From Erigeron canadensis (lineage: Eukaryota; Streptophyta; Magnoliopsida; Asterales; Asteraceae): 64,000 nucleotides of DNA. Of the stretch, positions 11,498-23,912 are shown in pieces. The notes beneath the pieces are model-generated. The model did no database searches. It was not told the origin of the DNA and was given only the letters and a program-made list of their open reading frames with translations. The stretch is from NCBI RefSeq assembly GCF_010389155.1, contig NC_057766.1, positions 37,147,516 to 37,211,515 on the forward strand, in the 5' to 3' direction. Position 1 is the first letter of the stretch; every line of letters starts with the position of its first letter. Position numbers and translations under genes: made by a program.

Positions 11498-12755
11498 CGT
11501 TAAGTGAAGTTTATTACGAGTATTTTTATTTTATATTAATTATTATTATGCCTTTGAATTGTATTTTGTTTCATTTTCTTTGTTTATGTCTCAGTACATT
11601 ACAATTTTATATTGCTTCTGGTTTATTTTTGATAAGCAAAGTTGCTAAGCATTTATGTTTGAACATAAGGTCATATATGGAATAATTTTGGTTAGGTTAT
11701 GTATAAGTGAGTAAAAAACAAGACTTAAGTAAGCATATTAATACCAATTAGCATAGATGGATTGGTATATGGTGGAGCCGAGATTATGAGACTTTGGGTT
11801 CAAATTCTGATGTGAGCAAAATGCTCTCAGGAATGGAGACGTGAGTTTTCTCATAATGGGTTTCCTCTTAAATTAGAGTCGGATATATAAAGAGACATGA
11901 CGTTGAGTCTAAATTTACCGTTAATAAAGAGAAAAGTAAGCATATCAAAACCATACAAGTGTTTTCTTGTGGATAATTTAAATACAAATAAAAATGTGTT
12001 TATTCGTTTAGAAGTAATAATTAATGAGTTATGATACATATACGTTTAGGAAAATGATAAATCATTTTAAATATTAGCCTAAAAATCCTTATAAAACTAT
12101 AAGAATGTGACATGTGACATCTACTAATTCTCTTTCATAATCTTGCCCTCTGATTTTTTTATTTTTCATCATCTCATGATTAAAATGATTATTAAGCTGT
12201 TTAGTTAAGAGAATATTTCTCATACTTTTAACATATGACTAATTATAAACCTACTTCACTCAATTGTTCACATGGTTTTCACATTTTAACTTTTTTAATA
12301 TTTCCAATTGGTTTTCCTATTTGTCTACTCTTCTTAATTAGACAATCTTTAGGCCATTCCCAACTATTGTGTCATGGCGTGACACTTTAATATAAAAGAG
12401 AGAATAATTTGTTTTATACCAGTAATGAAGTTCAGATTATTACAATAACTAGCGTCATATTTAATTAAGTCAATATATTCCACATTAATATAAAAGATTA
12501 AACAAAAAGAGTAACCGAACTCCCCTCTCCTCCCAAAGACTCGGGCACACATACATACACACACGAAAACCCACTCTATGTTTCTCACTAATCTAATCTA
12601 ATCATCATCTAATTTATTTAGATAGATCTAAAAATTAATACTGATCATGATAATATCAATACCAGAAATATCATCCTTGATCCATGTTTCTGTAATTCCA
12701 CTTCACTCAAATAATACGAGTAATAATTAACATTCACATTTTTGCGTAAATTTAC
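11498..12755. other. Intergenic region upstream of the NPH3-family gene
   Basis: AT-rich, no supported gene. A GGGTTCAAATTCTG block near 11800 resembles a tRNA-type B box and may be a worn SINE. The last few hundred bases probably hold the NPH3 gene promoter and 5' UTR, but no TATA box can be chosen with confidence among the many AT runs. Confidence 0.45.
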
Positions 12756-14884
12756 ATGGCTTGTATGAAGCTTGGTACAAAATCTGACGCATTTCGTCTT
12801 GTAGACCATGCATGGTATAAATATATGTTCTGCTTTTACTGATAAATATTTATATATGTGTTACTTTTACTGATGCATGCATTTTAATTTCTCAGTTATA
12901 TATATATCTGTAAATCTTATTTCTATTCTTAGTGTAAATGGAATGTGTTTATATATATACTACTGCATTAAAGATGATCACCGGGACTATTGTACCTCTT
13001 GACCGATTTTGGTTAAATATTTTTTGGCCCGTTTTCAGGATGTGTACTGGCGGGCTTCCAAGCGATGTCATGATTGAGATAGGTGAAACATCATTTTATC
13101 TCCATAAGGTGTGTGCGTACGCATATATGATCTGGTTTAAATAACTACATTATATGATTTTCTAGTGGAGGTAATGTTTCAGTACTTTTCGTGCAGTTTC
13201 CTTTAATGGCAAGAAGTGGGCTTTTAACTAGACTGATTGAAGACAATCCTAGTGAAGAAGGGCTAATTTGTGTTGCCCATCTAAATGACATACCTGGTGG
13301 GGCTAAATCATTTGAGATTATAGCTAAGTTTTGTTATGGTGTAAAGCTAGAGCTTACGTCCCATAATGTGATCAGCCTTCGGTGTGCTGCAGAGTACCTT
13401 CAAATGACTGATAATTACGGAGAAGATAATTTGATTGCACAAACAGAGTATTTTCTAAATCAAGTGTTTAGCACTTGGTCCGATACCATGATTGCTCTTG
13501 AAAGCTGTGAGGAAGTTTTTTCAGATGCAGAAGAGCTAAACCTTATTTCTAGGTGCATTGATTCATTAGCAATGAAAGCTTGTTTGGGTCCAAGTCCTAA
13601 TACATACGACAGGCATACACGTTCCACATCAGGAATGGATGACTTCACACAGGACCAAGTTTTGAATGGAATCTCTACGTCTGCGAAGCCACATACATTA
13701 GGTGACAACTGGTGGTATAAAGATGTATCCTTTCTTGGTTTACATTTATATAGACGAGTAATTTTAGCTATGGAGGCAAGAGGCATGAAATCAGAGACGA
13801 TAGCTGGGTCACTTGTGGGCTATGCAAAGAAATTTATACCTTTAATGAATAGACAATCGAGTTTTAATGATGCAAGCCATTCTAAACCGGTTTATACTCC
13901 ATCTGAAGCAGATCAAAGGGCGCTTTTGGAAGATATTGTGGGGTTATTTCCAAACCGAAAAGGAATTGTTGGGACTAAGTTTCTTATAAGGCTACTTAGA
14001 ACTGCCATGGTGCTACACGTGAGTCCATCTTGTAGGGAAAATCTGGAGAAACGGGTTGGGGCCCAATTAGATTCAGCTCACTTAGACGATATACTGATAC
14101 CAAATCAAGGATTCAATTCAGTGGATACCTTGTATGACATAGATTGTTTTCAAAGAATTCTAGAGTATTACATATCTATGGACTCTTCTAGTACACTAAA
14201 TTCTCCGTGTATAGTGGAAGAGGGGTTGGAAGATGGGGGCCAATCTTTGAGTTCTATGACATCAGTGGCTAATCTTGTTGATTCATATCTTTCTGACGTG
14301 GCTGCAGACGTGAACATGAAATTATCCCAGTTTCAGTCTCTTGCGGTCGCTGTTCCAGATTATGCGCGTCCACAATCTGATGGCATGTATCATGCAGTTG
14401 ATATCTTTTTAAAGGTAGCATACTAAAATCTTTTTATTGATATAAAATGGCAAATATTTTGTGTATATTTTAAAATTATAATCATTGGTTGATGACATTG
14501 CAGGCACATCCATGGATAACAGACTCTGAGCGCGAGCAAATCTGCAGACTCATGAACATTCAGAAGCTATCATTGGAGGGGAGCGCTCATGCAGCTCAGA
14601 ACGAGAGGCTTCCTTTGCGTGTCATAGTGCAAGTCCTTTTCTTTGAGCAGATAAGGCTGCGTACATCTATTGCAGGGTGGTTTTTTGTGTCTGAAAATCT
14701 GGATAGTAACAAAATTAATGGTGAAATGGTTAGCACACAGGGGAGAACGGGTATACATGAGATGAGGGAGCGTGTCGTTGAGCTTGAAAGGGAGTGTGAG
14801 AAGATGAAGTATGAGATTCGTGAAGTGAAATCGAAAACAAGTTGGAGCTTTTTCTGCAAGCGAAGGAGGCATCATCGTCGATAG
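12756..14884 (+). CDS. BTB/POZ and NPH3 domain protein (NRL family)
   Basis: Four exons (12756-12814, 13039-13108, 13197-14414, 14504-14884) join in frame to 575 residues. It opens [13 protein letters not shown], a start shared by NPH3/RPT2-like proteins. The BTB domain (about 24-130) includes [20 protein letters not shown]. The NPH3 domain (about 213-500) starts at [20 protein letters not shown] and ends with [21 protein letters not shown] coiled coil follows ([20 protein letters not shown]), then a very basic tail, CKRRRHHRR. Proteins of this family act as substrate adaptors for CUL3 ubiquitin ligases or in auxin and phototropin signalling at the plasma membrane. The basic tail may bind membrane lipids, which is inferred. 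It most resembles the At5g03250-like branch, but I cannot place it exactly. Length fits the family and no damage is seen. Confidence 0.93.
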
Positions 14885-16480
14885 TTTATAATCTTTTTGT
14901 CGAAATCATTAGTGGAGTTTTCATTTGTTCTTTTTAGTGGAGTTATGGGCAAGTTTTTTCCTTTACACATCATCGTCGTCGATGGTTTTGGGTTGTTGAA
15001 TATGGTAAGATTACAATTACAAATCCACTACATACGACTAATCACTAATGTCTGCTTTGTAACCTATTACTCGTTCCATAGCAAATTATTTTATTGTAGT
15101 TTATCCAAAAATAAATGTCCAATTTTTAAAGTAATCCTGTATATCAAACTTGCCATTTGGCCCATAGTTCCATAGCAAATTTGTAACCTATTACTCTGCT
15201 TTGTAACCTTTGATCAATTATTTTCACGGAACTTTTTTTTAACAGCTTTTACCATTGTTCTTTTCAATTAAAGTCTTAAAAACTACAGGGACTTTTTTTT
15301 ATATTTTAACTTTTATCGTAGTCCTTTTAATTTTCTTATTCTTACTACAAAAGTTTTGAAATTTATATTTTGGCCACAAAACTTTTAATTTTTTAGAATT
15401 AGCCCCTTAATTACACCTTTATACCACAAACTTTTGGTTTTCCAAGTTTGGCCACTAACTTCATAACAACTTTTTTTTTTCCCTAACTTTTTACCTCTTC
15501 AATTTTCCAATACATTTTGTACTAAATCCAATTTTCTATTCTATCAACACTACCACCACCATTCGGTTATATCAACAAATGTTTATCATTATGTATGTAT
15601 TACTGCTCTTATATACGATATACGTTGTTTTTCCCGGGGCAACGCCCAAAATTAAAATTACTAGTTCTAATGGATTATAAACAAAAAATCTTAGACTATT
15701 CTAGTTGATATAAAAGGAAGTAATATTTTCATATTGATGACTATAAAATATGCAATGATCAACTATCAACTATATATAAAAAACGACTAGTGAAAAAGAT
15801 AAAAATATTGATAGTATGTGTTATTCCAAAAATCATTTTTTAAAGATACTAAAAGTTAAATTAAATATAATATAATCTTTTGTTTTATACGTACCATCTT
15901 TCTTAGAAAATAGATACTGTGCACTTTATAAGGGTTTTATCTTTGATATAATCAAAGATAATAAACCAAGCTTGCGCACTTTTTATACTTGTGAGGGCAA
16001 AGGTTATTTAGAACAAGTTCCTTGTTAAATACTTTGTATAAAACATTCAGAATTGTTAAGTTATAAAGCTTAGAAATAACATTTTTACGTGTTGTGACTT
16101 CTCTTATTCATTATCGAGGTATTAAGACCTAACACTCATAAAATACGAGGTTAGATGTTTTTAATCTTCTACATTTTTTAAGGAAATAAATTGAAAACAA
16201 TAACGAAAAATTAAACCTTTATAAAATTGGATAGTAAATTTATTTATCTTCATTGTATGTTTTGAGGTCTTAAATTAAATTAATGGATTAAAATTCACAA
16301 TAAATATTTTTTTTAACTTTTGTAGTTTATTTTTTCCCTGAAATTTTCTAGCGCCTTGCTAGACTTTATATTAATTAAATTTTCAATTTTAATGTTAAAA
16401 AAAAAAAAGCATACGATTCTCAAAATTAGGTACTTTTAACCGAGAGATTTCTAAATTGGTAAATATTTACTGTGGTCCGT
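14885..16480. other. Intergenic region between the NPH3-family gene and POP4
   Basis: Contains the NPH3-family 3' UTR, a T-rich stretch (15230-15490) and a Helitron-like 3' end at 15664. No further gene is supported. Confidence 0.5.
15500..15664 (+). mobile_element. Helitron 3' terminus (5' end not located)
   Basis: The sequence ends with hairpin GGGC-AAC-GCCC (15636-15646), then a short AT spacer and CTAG followed by a host T. This is the standard Helitron 3' structure. I could not place the matching TC start upstream, so the left boundary given is arbitrary. Confidence 0.45.
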
Positions 16481-16824
16481 CCCGGCAATTCACTGTACTC
16501 CTTCCTTCTCCCTCCCTAATTTTCTTTCTCCTTTCAAATTCTGTTAAGGCGTATCAAACCCTAATTCCCAAACCCGACCCGGAACCCCTTTTTATCAAAC
16601 CCTAATTCCTCTTCTGTTCCTGTAAGTGACTTTCTTAATCAATGAATTTGAGGATTTCTTTATCTTATTTAAATTTACTTGATTGAGTTTGTAGAAATAT
16701 TATATGAAAAAAGATATATTCTTGCTGTAATATATACACACACAGACACACATACAGTAAGATTATATAATTTTAATGTTATTTTGTATGTATGTAGAGA
16801 TATATATACTGAAAGTATTTGAGA
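16480..16824 (+). promoter_or_regulatory. POP4 5' region with probable 5'-UTR intron
   Basis: A C/T-rich leader at about 16500-16620 (repeats of AAACCCTAATTC) leads into a good donor, GTAAGTG, at 16622. Acceptors are available shortly before the ATG at 16825. A leader intron is therefore likely. The AAACCCTAA motifs resemble telo-box elements found in promoters of plant translation and RNA-processing genes. The transcription start is not determined. Confidence 0.45.
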
Positions 16825-18841
16825 ATGGGAACAAGTATAAAAGATCAAACTAACCCTGCATTCGAGGCGATAGCACGTAGAGAAGCTTTCGAGCTTCACT
16901 TACAACAAATGAACAATAATAAGAGACTTTCAGACAAGAACAGAGTGGATCAAGGCTCTGCGAGTTTGAAGCGCACGAATCAGCAAATATCGTCGTCCAC
17001 AAATGCTGCAAACACGCCATCCAAGAAAGGTTTGTGAGCTAGACATTTTGTTGGTTTTACTTTGTTTTATCTATATCTCTAAGTTTTGGTTTTTGTTTCC
17101 TCTTTTTGTAGGAAAGTATTCTTTTACTGGGCAAACGTCTACACGAGGTATGAGTCTTGTTTATTTGCTCTTGAAATAACCAATGCCATGTTTCCATCAA
17201 TTGTTAAAGCATCGCCAATTTGACGTTTATATTAATCTAATTTTACAGACACCGAAGCAGATCATCCTATATATCTTCCACTCTCTCACCCTGTACATGA
17301 GAAGTTAGCAATGCCGAATCCTGAGGTTTTTATCTTCCTTTTTTTGATTTATTTCATAGGGAAGAGTCAAACAAAAAAAAAGCAGTTAACTTTATCAGGT
17401 TGTCTTTTCAAGTAGTTGTACTTATTTTACGTAGTTAAAACTTTAATTGAACACAGTATGTTGTGAAAGTTCATTTTTAGCTTTTGTAACATTTGGACCT
17501 CACGACTTGTATCGAAGCCAAGAATCCATTATTACAAAAACAGATTGATTTGTTTAACTCAAACTTTTAGATAATAAGGTATCATATCTGATAGATTGCC
17601 TCTCTGGATCACGTATCCACGTCATTTTTTCATGTGTTACGCCATCTCTGCAGAAAATGTCGACTAAGCCATGTAGTCAGTTACCTAAAGTTTTAGTTAC
17701 CGTGACAAACAACCTGCTAGATCATATTGCTATTCTACCACATTTTTCCAATTTTTATATCATGTTTATCTTATCATAGGAGTTGGACTATAATTCATTA
17801 AGCCATGACTTATGCAGGTAAATGTGGTCGACAAGATTTTGCATGAACTTTTGCAGAGTGGTGATTCTGCCCAGAATTACGTCCAAGGATCTAGAAGAAT
17901 GAAAATCGACAATCTGGTTCATCTTGATAATAAAGTACAAAAACGCAACATGTCTGGCATGGCACTTGCAGACGCTTTACGAAGTCACTCAAAGAGATCA
18001 AAGAAACACATGTCCATGAAACAACACAAGAAACATGGATCATTGGATTTTCCTCTAGAGCTTCACAAGTGAGTTTGTTAAATTTGCTTTTTCCAACTCT
18101 GCTGAACAGATCTTCTAAAATACTAGCTGAAACGATCTTCTAAAATACTATCACATGTATGTTTTTACAGTTTTGAAAAGTTTAAACCAATGCATGAAAT
18201 GTGGAAAGGCTACATAATGCAACTCCTAAAAAACGCTGGGTAAGAATTCTGATCTTACCATTCTTTTGAGTTCATGCCTAGTGAAAGGATCATTGGACTT
18301 TGTCTAATTTTCTTGAAATTACGATGAATATTTCAGGAAAAGTCAAATGGCTCAGTGTCTTCTTAGTGCAGATCTACATGGTGCTCATATTTTAGGTTAA
18401 CTTAATTGTACCTTGCCTCTGTATATATTTCTCTTCTATTAGTTTTTTTTTTTCTATTGAAATGACATTTTTATATACTTGCTCTGAATGTAACATGTTG
18501 TGTTCATATATTGCAGTCGCAGACTGCAGAATGGCTGACTTCAAGGGAGTGAGTGGCATCATGATTCGTGAAACTGCTGAAACATTTGGAATAATTACAA
18601 AAGATAATAAATTTAAAGGTAGTGATCGTTTTTCCAAATGATTGGGTCATTTGAGCTCTCTTCTATATAGGGGTGATTGTCATTATTTAGGTTACTATTG
18701 AAAAGCTTACATTGATTTCAAATATGTTTTCAATCTATGTCAGTTGTCCTGAAGAAGATTTCTGTATTTATGCTTCAAGTTGATTGCTGGAAGATTACAC
18801 TATATGGAGATAAACTCACTTCCAGGAAAGTTGGCCAATGA
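16825..18841 (+). CDS. POP4: Ribonuclease P/MRP protein subunit POP4 (Rpp29)
   Basis: Eight exons (16825-17029, 17112-17147, 17249-17325, 17818-18068, 18171-18239, 18337-18395, 18517-18618, 18744-18841) join in frame to 298 residues. The N-terminal two thirds are polar and low-complexity, with a basic patch HSKRSKKHMSMKQHKKHG. The C-terminal Rpp29 domain (about 190-298) is clear: HEMWKGYIMQLLKN, LLSADLHGAHILVADCRMAD, GVSGIMIRETAETFGIITKD and FMLQVDCWKITLYGDKL. This fold is an Sm-like barrel that binds the catalytic RNA of RNase P and MRP. In plants, protein-only PRORP enzymes do much tRNA 5' processing, so the main task may be rRNA maturation by RNase MRP in the nucleolus; that is family knowledge. 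Exons are short and phases agree at every junction. The start is the first ATG after the probable leader intron. Confidence 0.93.
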
Positions 18842-19936
18842 TGCAGGTCTAGTTTCTTTTGGTTCTTTATTTTTCTATATGCAAGCGTACCAATCAAACC
18901 CATTCGTATATTTATTGATATCTTCGTCTTTGACCTAAATTAATGAATCAAATTGAAGTCCAATCATGTGTTCGTTATCTCTTTGTTGGGAGGACTAGGT
19001 AGGATGATATAGGCATATAGTATGATACTCCAACTGAAATTTGGAACCTGTAATGCTTTATAGTTTATAGGCCAAAATAACTTTTGGATTTAAGATTTCA
19101 GGCTAGCTTTGAAAGGGAAGCATTCAGCTAGATAATACTGTATATGACTACTTAGTTGGTATATCATCTCTCAAGGATATTGCAAATTGCCCCCGCCCCA
19201 CCCCAAAAAAGAAAAGAAAAAACATAAGTGTGACCAACCACAGTACTGAAAAGTTAGACTCTACCATGCCCAGATTCAGGCTTTACCAGGTTTGAAGTTT
19301 TGTAAAACAGGGATATTTTATAATAATCTTATGTAAGTGGCTATAAAAACGTCATAAGAAATGATTAAAATAAATGATACTATCATATGAATAATGGATA
19401 ATTTCATTATCTAATGCTGCATGCTGGACTACTATGTGAATGTATAAAAACTGAACTTAAGTTATAGATTTATAAACCATCATTAGTTTGAACTTTGAAG
19501 TGTTATTAGAATATTAGCACATGGTAGCGTACGTCGTCCTTAAGAATAAAGTTACGGATGAATCATGGTTAATCATGTGAATAAAACCCAAGATTTGAAA
19601 GCCAGTGAAGTCCAAGATCATAAAATGAAAAGGGGAGTGAGATGATTGAATGAATAAATTGTTAATCACATTTGAGTAAGTGCATTTAGAAGTAAAACAT
19701 AGAACCACTTGCGAATTAGGGTGTGCATATATGCATGACTTTTGTCCAATGAAGTCCAAGATCATAAAATGAAAAGGGGAGTTGGGTGACTTCTTTTTCT
19801 TTCTCCAACCATTTAATTTCTTTCGGGCCGAGGACTTTTCGTGTCATTTCTAAAATTTCAAGATGTGCTTACTTTTGTTTTGAAGTGATCAAAGTTTTAA
19901 CTTTTAAACTCTCAGACAGTATCCATTTTCCTTGTG
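18842..19936. other. Intergenic DNA after POP4, with a 33-bp direct repeat
   Basis: No gene is supported. TGAAGTCCAAGATCATAAAA and the bases that follow it occur at 19605-19637 and again at 19750-19782, 145 bases apart, probably a small local duplication. Confidence 0.5.
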
Positions 19937-19937
19937 T

Positions 19938-20820
19938 TTAGCATAGAGATGTTTTTTCTTCTAAATTTGATGCAATTTTATCACCCAACAAAGATTTACT
20001 CGTACCTTCGCCTGTTGGAGTTGACTTTGGCTGTTTGGACAGACATGGCCTCCCTGGTGGTCGCGGGATTGTGTCTTTCTCGGCATGAAATGCATTAAAC
20101 AGATCAACGTGTTCATAGGTCACCTGATCCATAGGGATAGCTTCATCGGTGTTTCTTTTATTTGGTCCTAGCCCAAGCGGATTGGGATTTTCGATTTGGT
20201 TTTTTTTTTTGAAGAACTCATACAGTTAGAAATGTGTGAAATTTTCCGTCTTTTATTCTGTTAAGGCCGCTTGTATGTCCTTACCATTGGCACCCAATGC
20301 GTGATGATCTTCGAATCCAAACATCATTGCACAATTGTTTTGGTATTTTTACCCAACTCTTTCCATGTTCCATTCAACGACTCCTTTGTAAGTTGTATTT
20401 TTACTGAAGCCTTTCCAGTTTCTATTCAACGACTTCTTTAAAACTGAATGAAATAATGGTGTATAATAGTGGTTTGAGGCTATAATATAAAAAAATAATA
20501 AATTTGGCCGTTTCAAACTAGCCATTGGGCACTTTTAATGGTATATGTATAGTGGTTTGAGGGTAAAAAAAATTTAAAAATAATAATAATTTGGCCGTTT
20601 GAAACTAGCCATTGGGTACATTTATTAAAAAAGTTAAATATTAGCTCTTTTATTACATCTATTAGTCTATTTATTTAAAAAATAATAATAAAGAAAAGAT
20701 TATGATGACCACGGACTCGGTGATAGCCACCGCTTTGGAGGCCATTACCATCCATCCTTAACCATTCACCTAAGGGGTAACCACCGAGCTCACCACCCCT
20801 AGTTACGAATGGTCTAATAA
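19938..20820 (-). mobile_element. Decayed fragment of a PIF/Harbinger-like element (NAM-associated accessory ORF remnant)
   Basis: The minus-strand frame at 19938-20132 includes TIPRPPGRPCLSKQ followed by Ser/Thr/Gly-rich sequence. This resembles the proline-glycine-arginine spacer of NAM-associated, Myb/SANT-like accessory proteins of plant PIF/Harbinger transposons. Two tandem copies of a TTTGGCCGTTT(C/G)AAACTAGCCATT block follow at about 20500-20625. The stretch ends TTACGAATGGTC next to TAA at about 20817. The ORF is truncated and non-functional. The match is from memory of the family only, so confidence is modest. Confidence 0.4.
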
Positions 20821-20923
20821 AGTTATAAAAAGTTAGTTAGATTCCTCATCATTACAAAGGTCTATGGACTATCGAAATATGTAATCTAGGATGTTCATGA
20901 TTTTGATGCTTTTGAAAAATTAA

Positions 20924-21132
20924 GAGGGTGTTTGGGATTACGATATAAAGTGATTATTTGATTATTACGTTTGTAAAACACAAATAATCTAAAAAAGTGT
21001 TTGTGTGAAAAAGTGATTATTTGCTATGAAAACGCATTTTTGAAGAAGCATGTGCCTACATGCTTTTTGAAAACGCATAATCTATTTTGAAAACGCAAAA
21101 TTTATTTTGTAAACGCAACCCCAAACACCCCC
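20924..21132. mobile_element. Tourist-type MITE with TAA target duplication
   Basis: A 209-bp element with terminal inverted repeats GAGGGTGTTTGGG and CCCAAACACCCCC. It is flanked directly by TAA on both sides (20921-20923 and 21133-21135), the 3-bp target duplication typical of PIF/Harbinger Tourist MITEs. The interior has repeated AAAACGCA motifs and no coding capacity. Confidence 0.8.
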
Positions 21133-21135
21133 TAA

Positions 21136-22880
21136 ACCATTCTACAAAGATAAATGTAGTAGTCTAGGGTGTGTATGAGCTTCATGTTTTTGAAAAATAT
21201 GAACCATATACGAATATGTTACATTAATATGTGTGTGTGTGTGTGTGAAGACACCATACACTATTCATTATGTTCTTTTCCTTAATTTGTAACTTATTGA
21301 TGCTATCATTGCTTCTTATACAATGCAATTGACATCTTAACAACCAAAACATCTTTTTCGCTTCATTAATCAAAGGGCATTTAGTTTGAGAATAGAAATC
21401 ATTATCACTTTGAATTTTGGGTAGAAATGGGAACCAGCTTCCTAATCTACCAAACTTCATAGGTTTGTGATTTCTTTAAATTGATGAATCTGATATCTAC
21501 TTTATAAAACCTACTCCGTCAACCAGATACGTTAATTGAGATGATAGTCATCTAGTTATTCACTTATTCTCATACTCATAAGTCATAAATTAATATCTCC
21601 GAAAGATAATGTTAGTAATCGCAAACTATAAAGGTTAACTTTTATTTTTGTCATGCTTTTTTACTCCTTACCCACCCACAAGACGCGTGTAAGCATTTAG
21701 GCCTATCGCCGGCCGGCCCTTCATAGTTCTTAGTTATACCCGGCTCCATGGCTTGTCATATCAATGTCCTAAGTTGGCCCGTTTAAGAGATCCATCATCC
21801 TTATAAGACTATGAAAGAAACCACAGAATTGGTTAGAAAAAATTGGGACCATAAGACCATACTAATTCATAATAATGTTCCCAAAAGGACTATCCCTCCA
21901 TAGACAAAAGATGAGGCTTAGGAAAGGAGATTGTAATTCTTTGGGTCCAATCAAGAATGTGGGTTGAGTGTCATTGGTTAAATCAATTGCTGTCTCTTGC
22001 TAAAACCTTAACACCAACATTGTACCTTATAATTTGGTCAAAACATGTCTGCTACATATATGATTCTCCTATTCTCTTCATTTCATGCAATAATTGACTT
22101 TTATTTAAAGATGAAAGTTGTGCTATCATTATACGTGGTATTAATCTTATGAAAATATATTTGACAAAAATCTACTATATGTTATATGATATAAGAATCT
22201 TAAAACTGCATTTCAGAAACAGGGAATTTACCATATTATAAAACAGGGGACTGTCTCATGTATATATACACAGATAAAATATATGATCTATTTTCTGTTT
22301 TTATGATTACAACATAGCAAAGTGTCTCTTTACTAGCTTTTTGTCTCTTATATATTACGAAGTAATGTATATTATAATACTGAAAGCTTTTAAACATTTT
22401 CAACATGCATATTTCGAAACCTTTAAAGCTTCTACTATTTCAAACAAGGACAGTTATTGTACACTAAACGTTATATGTGCTTTTTGAATGAATGCCTTGA
22501 AAATCATGAATGGTTTGAATTCAATTGGAATATTGGATAGATTACTGTAAAGAATAAAATATTCTTTTATTGATCTTTTTATGTAATTAAAACATTTTGG
22601 ATTGTGATTTAACGTTGCTTATCATGTTCATTGAATGATGAATCTTTGTTTTTAAAAAGATACATACATGATACATCGAACTGGTGGTACATCATTATCG
22701 ATTAGGTTGTTTGAATGTTACGAAGAATTACACAGATCATCGGGCTTTGTGACAATAAATATTTTGTTTTGAGTTAAGGATGTGCGAGATGGGATGCAAA
22801 CAGTGACACAGGAGTACCTGGTGAGCCACCCTTTGTGGCTATGTGACTCCCTTATATGTTTTAGTATTTTTGAAGCATGA
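21136..22880. other. Intergenic DNA with a (GT)n tract
   Basis: A (TG)n microsatellite lies at 21230-21247. Nothing else gene-like or repeat-like was recognised; small ORFs here have no protein-like features. Confidence 0.45.
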
Positions 22881-22885
22881 TGTGA

Positions 22886-23580
22886 TAACTGGATCCCACA
22901 ATTTAATGTGTGATTCTCATGTGTTAACAGAGCTTTACTAAGATGGTTGCGATTCTGGCATAATAGTGTCACGGAGGTGTTTTAAGTTACCATATCGTCC
23001 ACTCTAGCTGTTAATGGATTGTATTTCCAAAGTTAGATTTGTCTCATTTTTTACAAGACAGCCTCTACTAGAAAGAGATTTTGGTTCGAATCTCTTGGAT
23101 GACTAGAGAAAAAGTTTAGAAAATGAGCACAATATTACATTGGTATAGGCTTGACCTTCCCTAGGTAGCTCAAAATAGGATCCCTCTTTGTTTAACCATT
23201 TTTAACATCCAGTTCTGCATAAAAGACTATAACAATAACTGGATCCCGCAATTTAATGTGTGATTCTCATGTATTAACAGAGCTTTACTAAGATGGTTGC
23301 GATTCTGGCATAATAGTGTCACGGAGGTGTTTTAAGTTACCATATTGTCCACTCTAGCTGTTAACGGATTGTATTTCCAAAGTTAGATTTGTCTCATTTT
23401 TTACAAGACGGCCTACTAGAAAGAGATTTTGGTTCGAATCTCTTGGATGACTAGAGAAAAAGTTTATAAAATGAGCACAATATTATATTGGTATAGGCTT
23501 GACCTTCCCTAGGTAGCTCAAAATAGGATCCCTCTCTGTTTAACCATTTTTAACATCCAGTTCTGCATAAAAGACTATAA
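22886..23580. repeat. Tandem duplication, two copies of about 350 bp
   Basis: The segment starting AACTGGATCCC at 22887 is repeated from 23237, with only a few substitutions and a 2-base deletion. Both copies end at GCATAAAAGACTATAA. Each contains a TTGGTTCGAATCTCTTGG block, similar to a tRNA-type B box, so the unit may include a SINE remnant. No coding function seen. Confidence 0.85.
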
Positions 23581-23912
23581 AACTAATTGGCATTGTGAAA
23601 TTACCATCTCAAAGAGTTCCCCTTAGAAAAGTTGCAAAGCTCTAAACATAACAGATTTGCATTTCCATTTGCAGCTAAATGAGTATCTTACAAAGTAAAC
23701 TTAAGTAGCATGAAAGGAGAATAAATAAGAATTTTCCACATGGTTTTCCTTGTCATTACATCTTCAATAATTTACAAAAGAAAGAAGATTAACCCCTTCA
23801 CATCAAGATTCTAATTAGAAGAAAAACTCCTTTCAAAGTTAGCACCTTTTTCAACCCGCCACAAATCCCTTCATCAACAAAAAGAAAAAAGAAAAACACC
23901 CATCTGATCTGA

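Noticed and set aside
14570..14875. Two overlapping minus-strand ORFs opposite the last NPH3 exon
   Set aside because: They lie antisense to a well-supported coding exon and have no recognisable domain; they are shadows of that exon.
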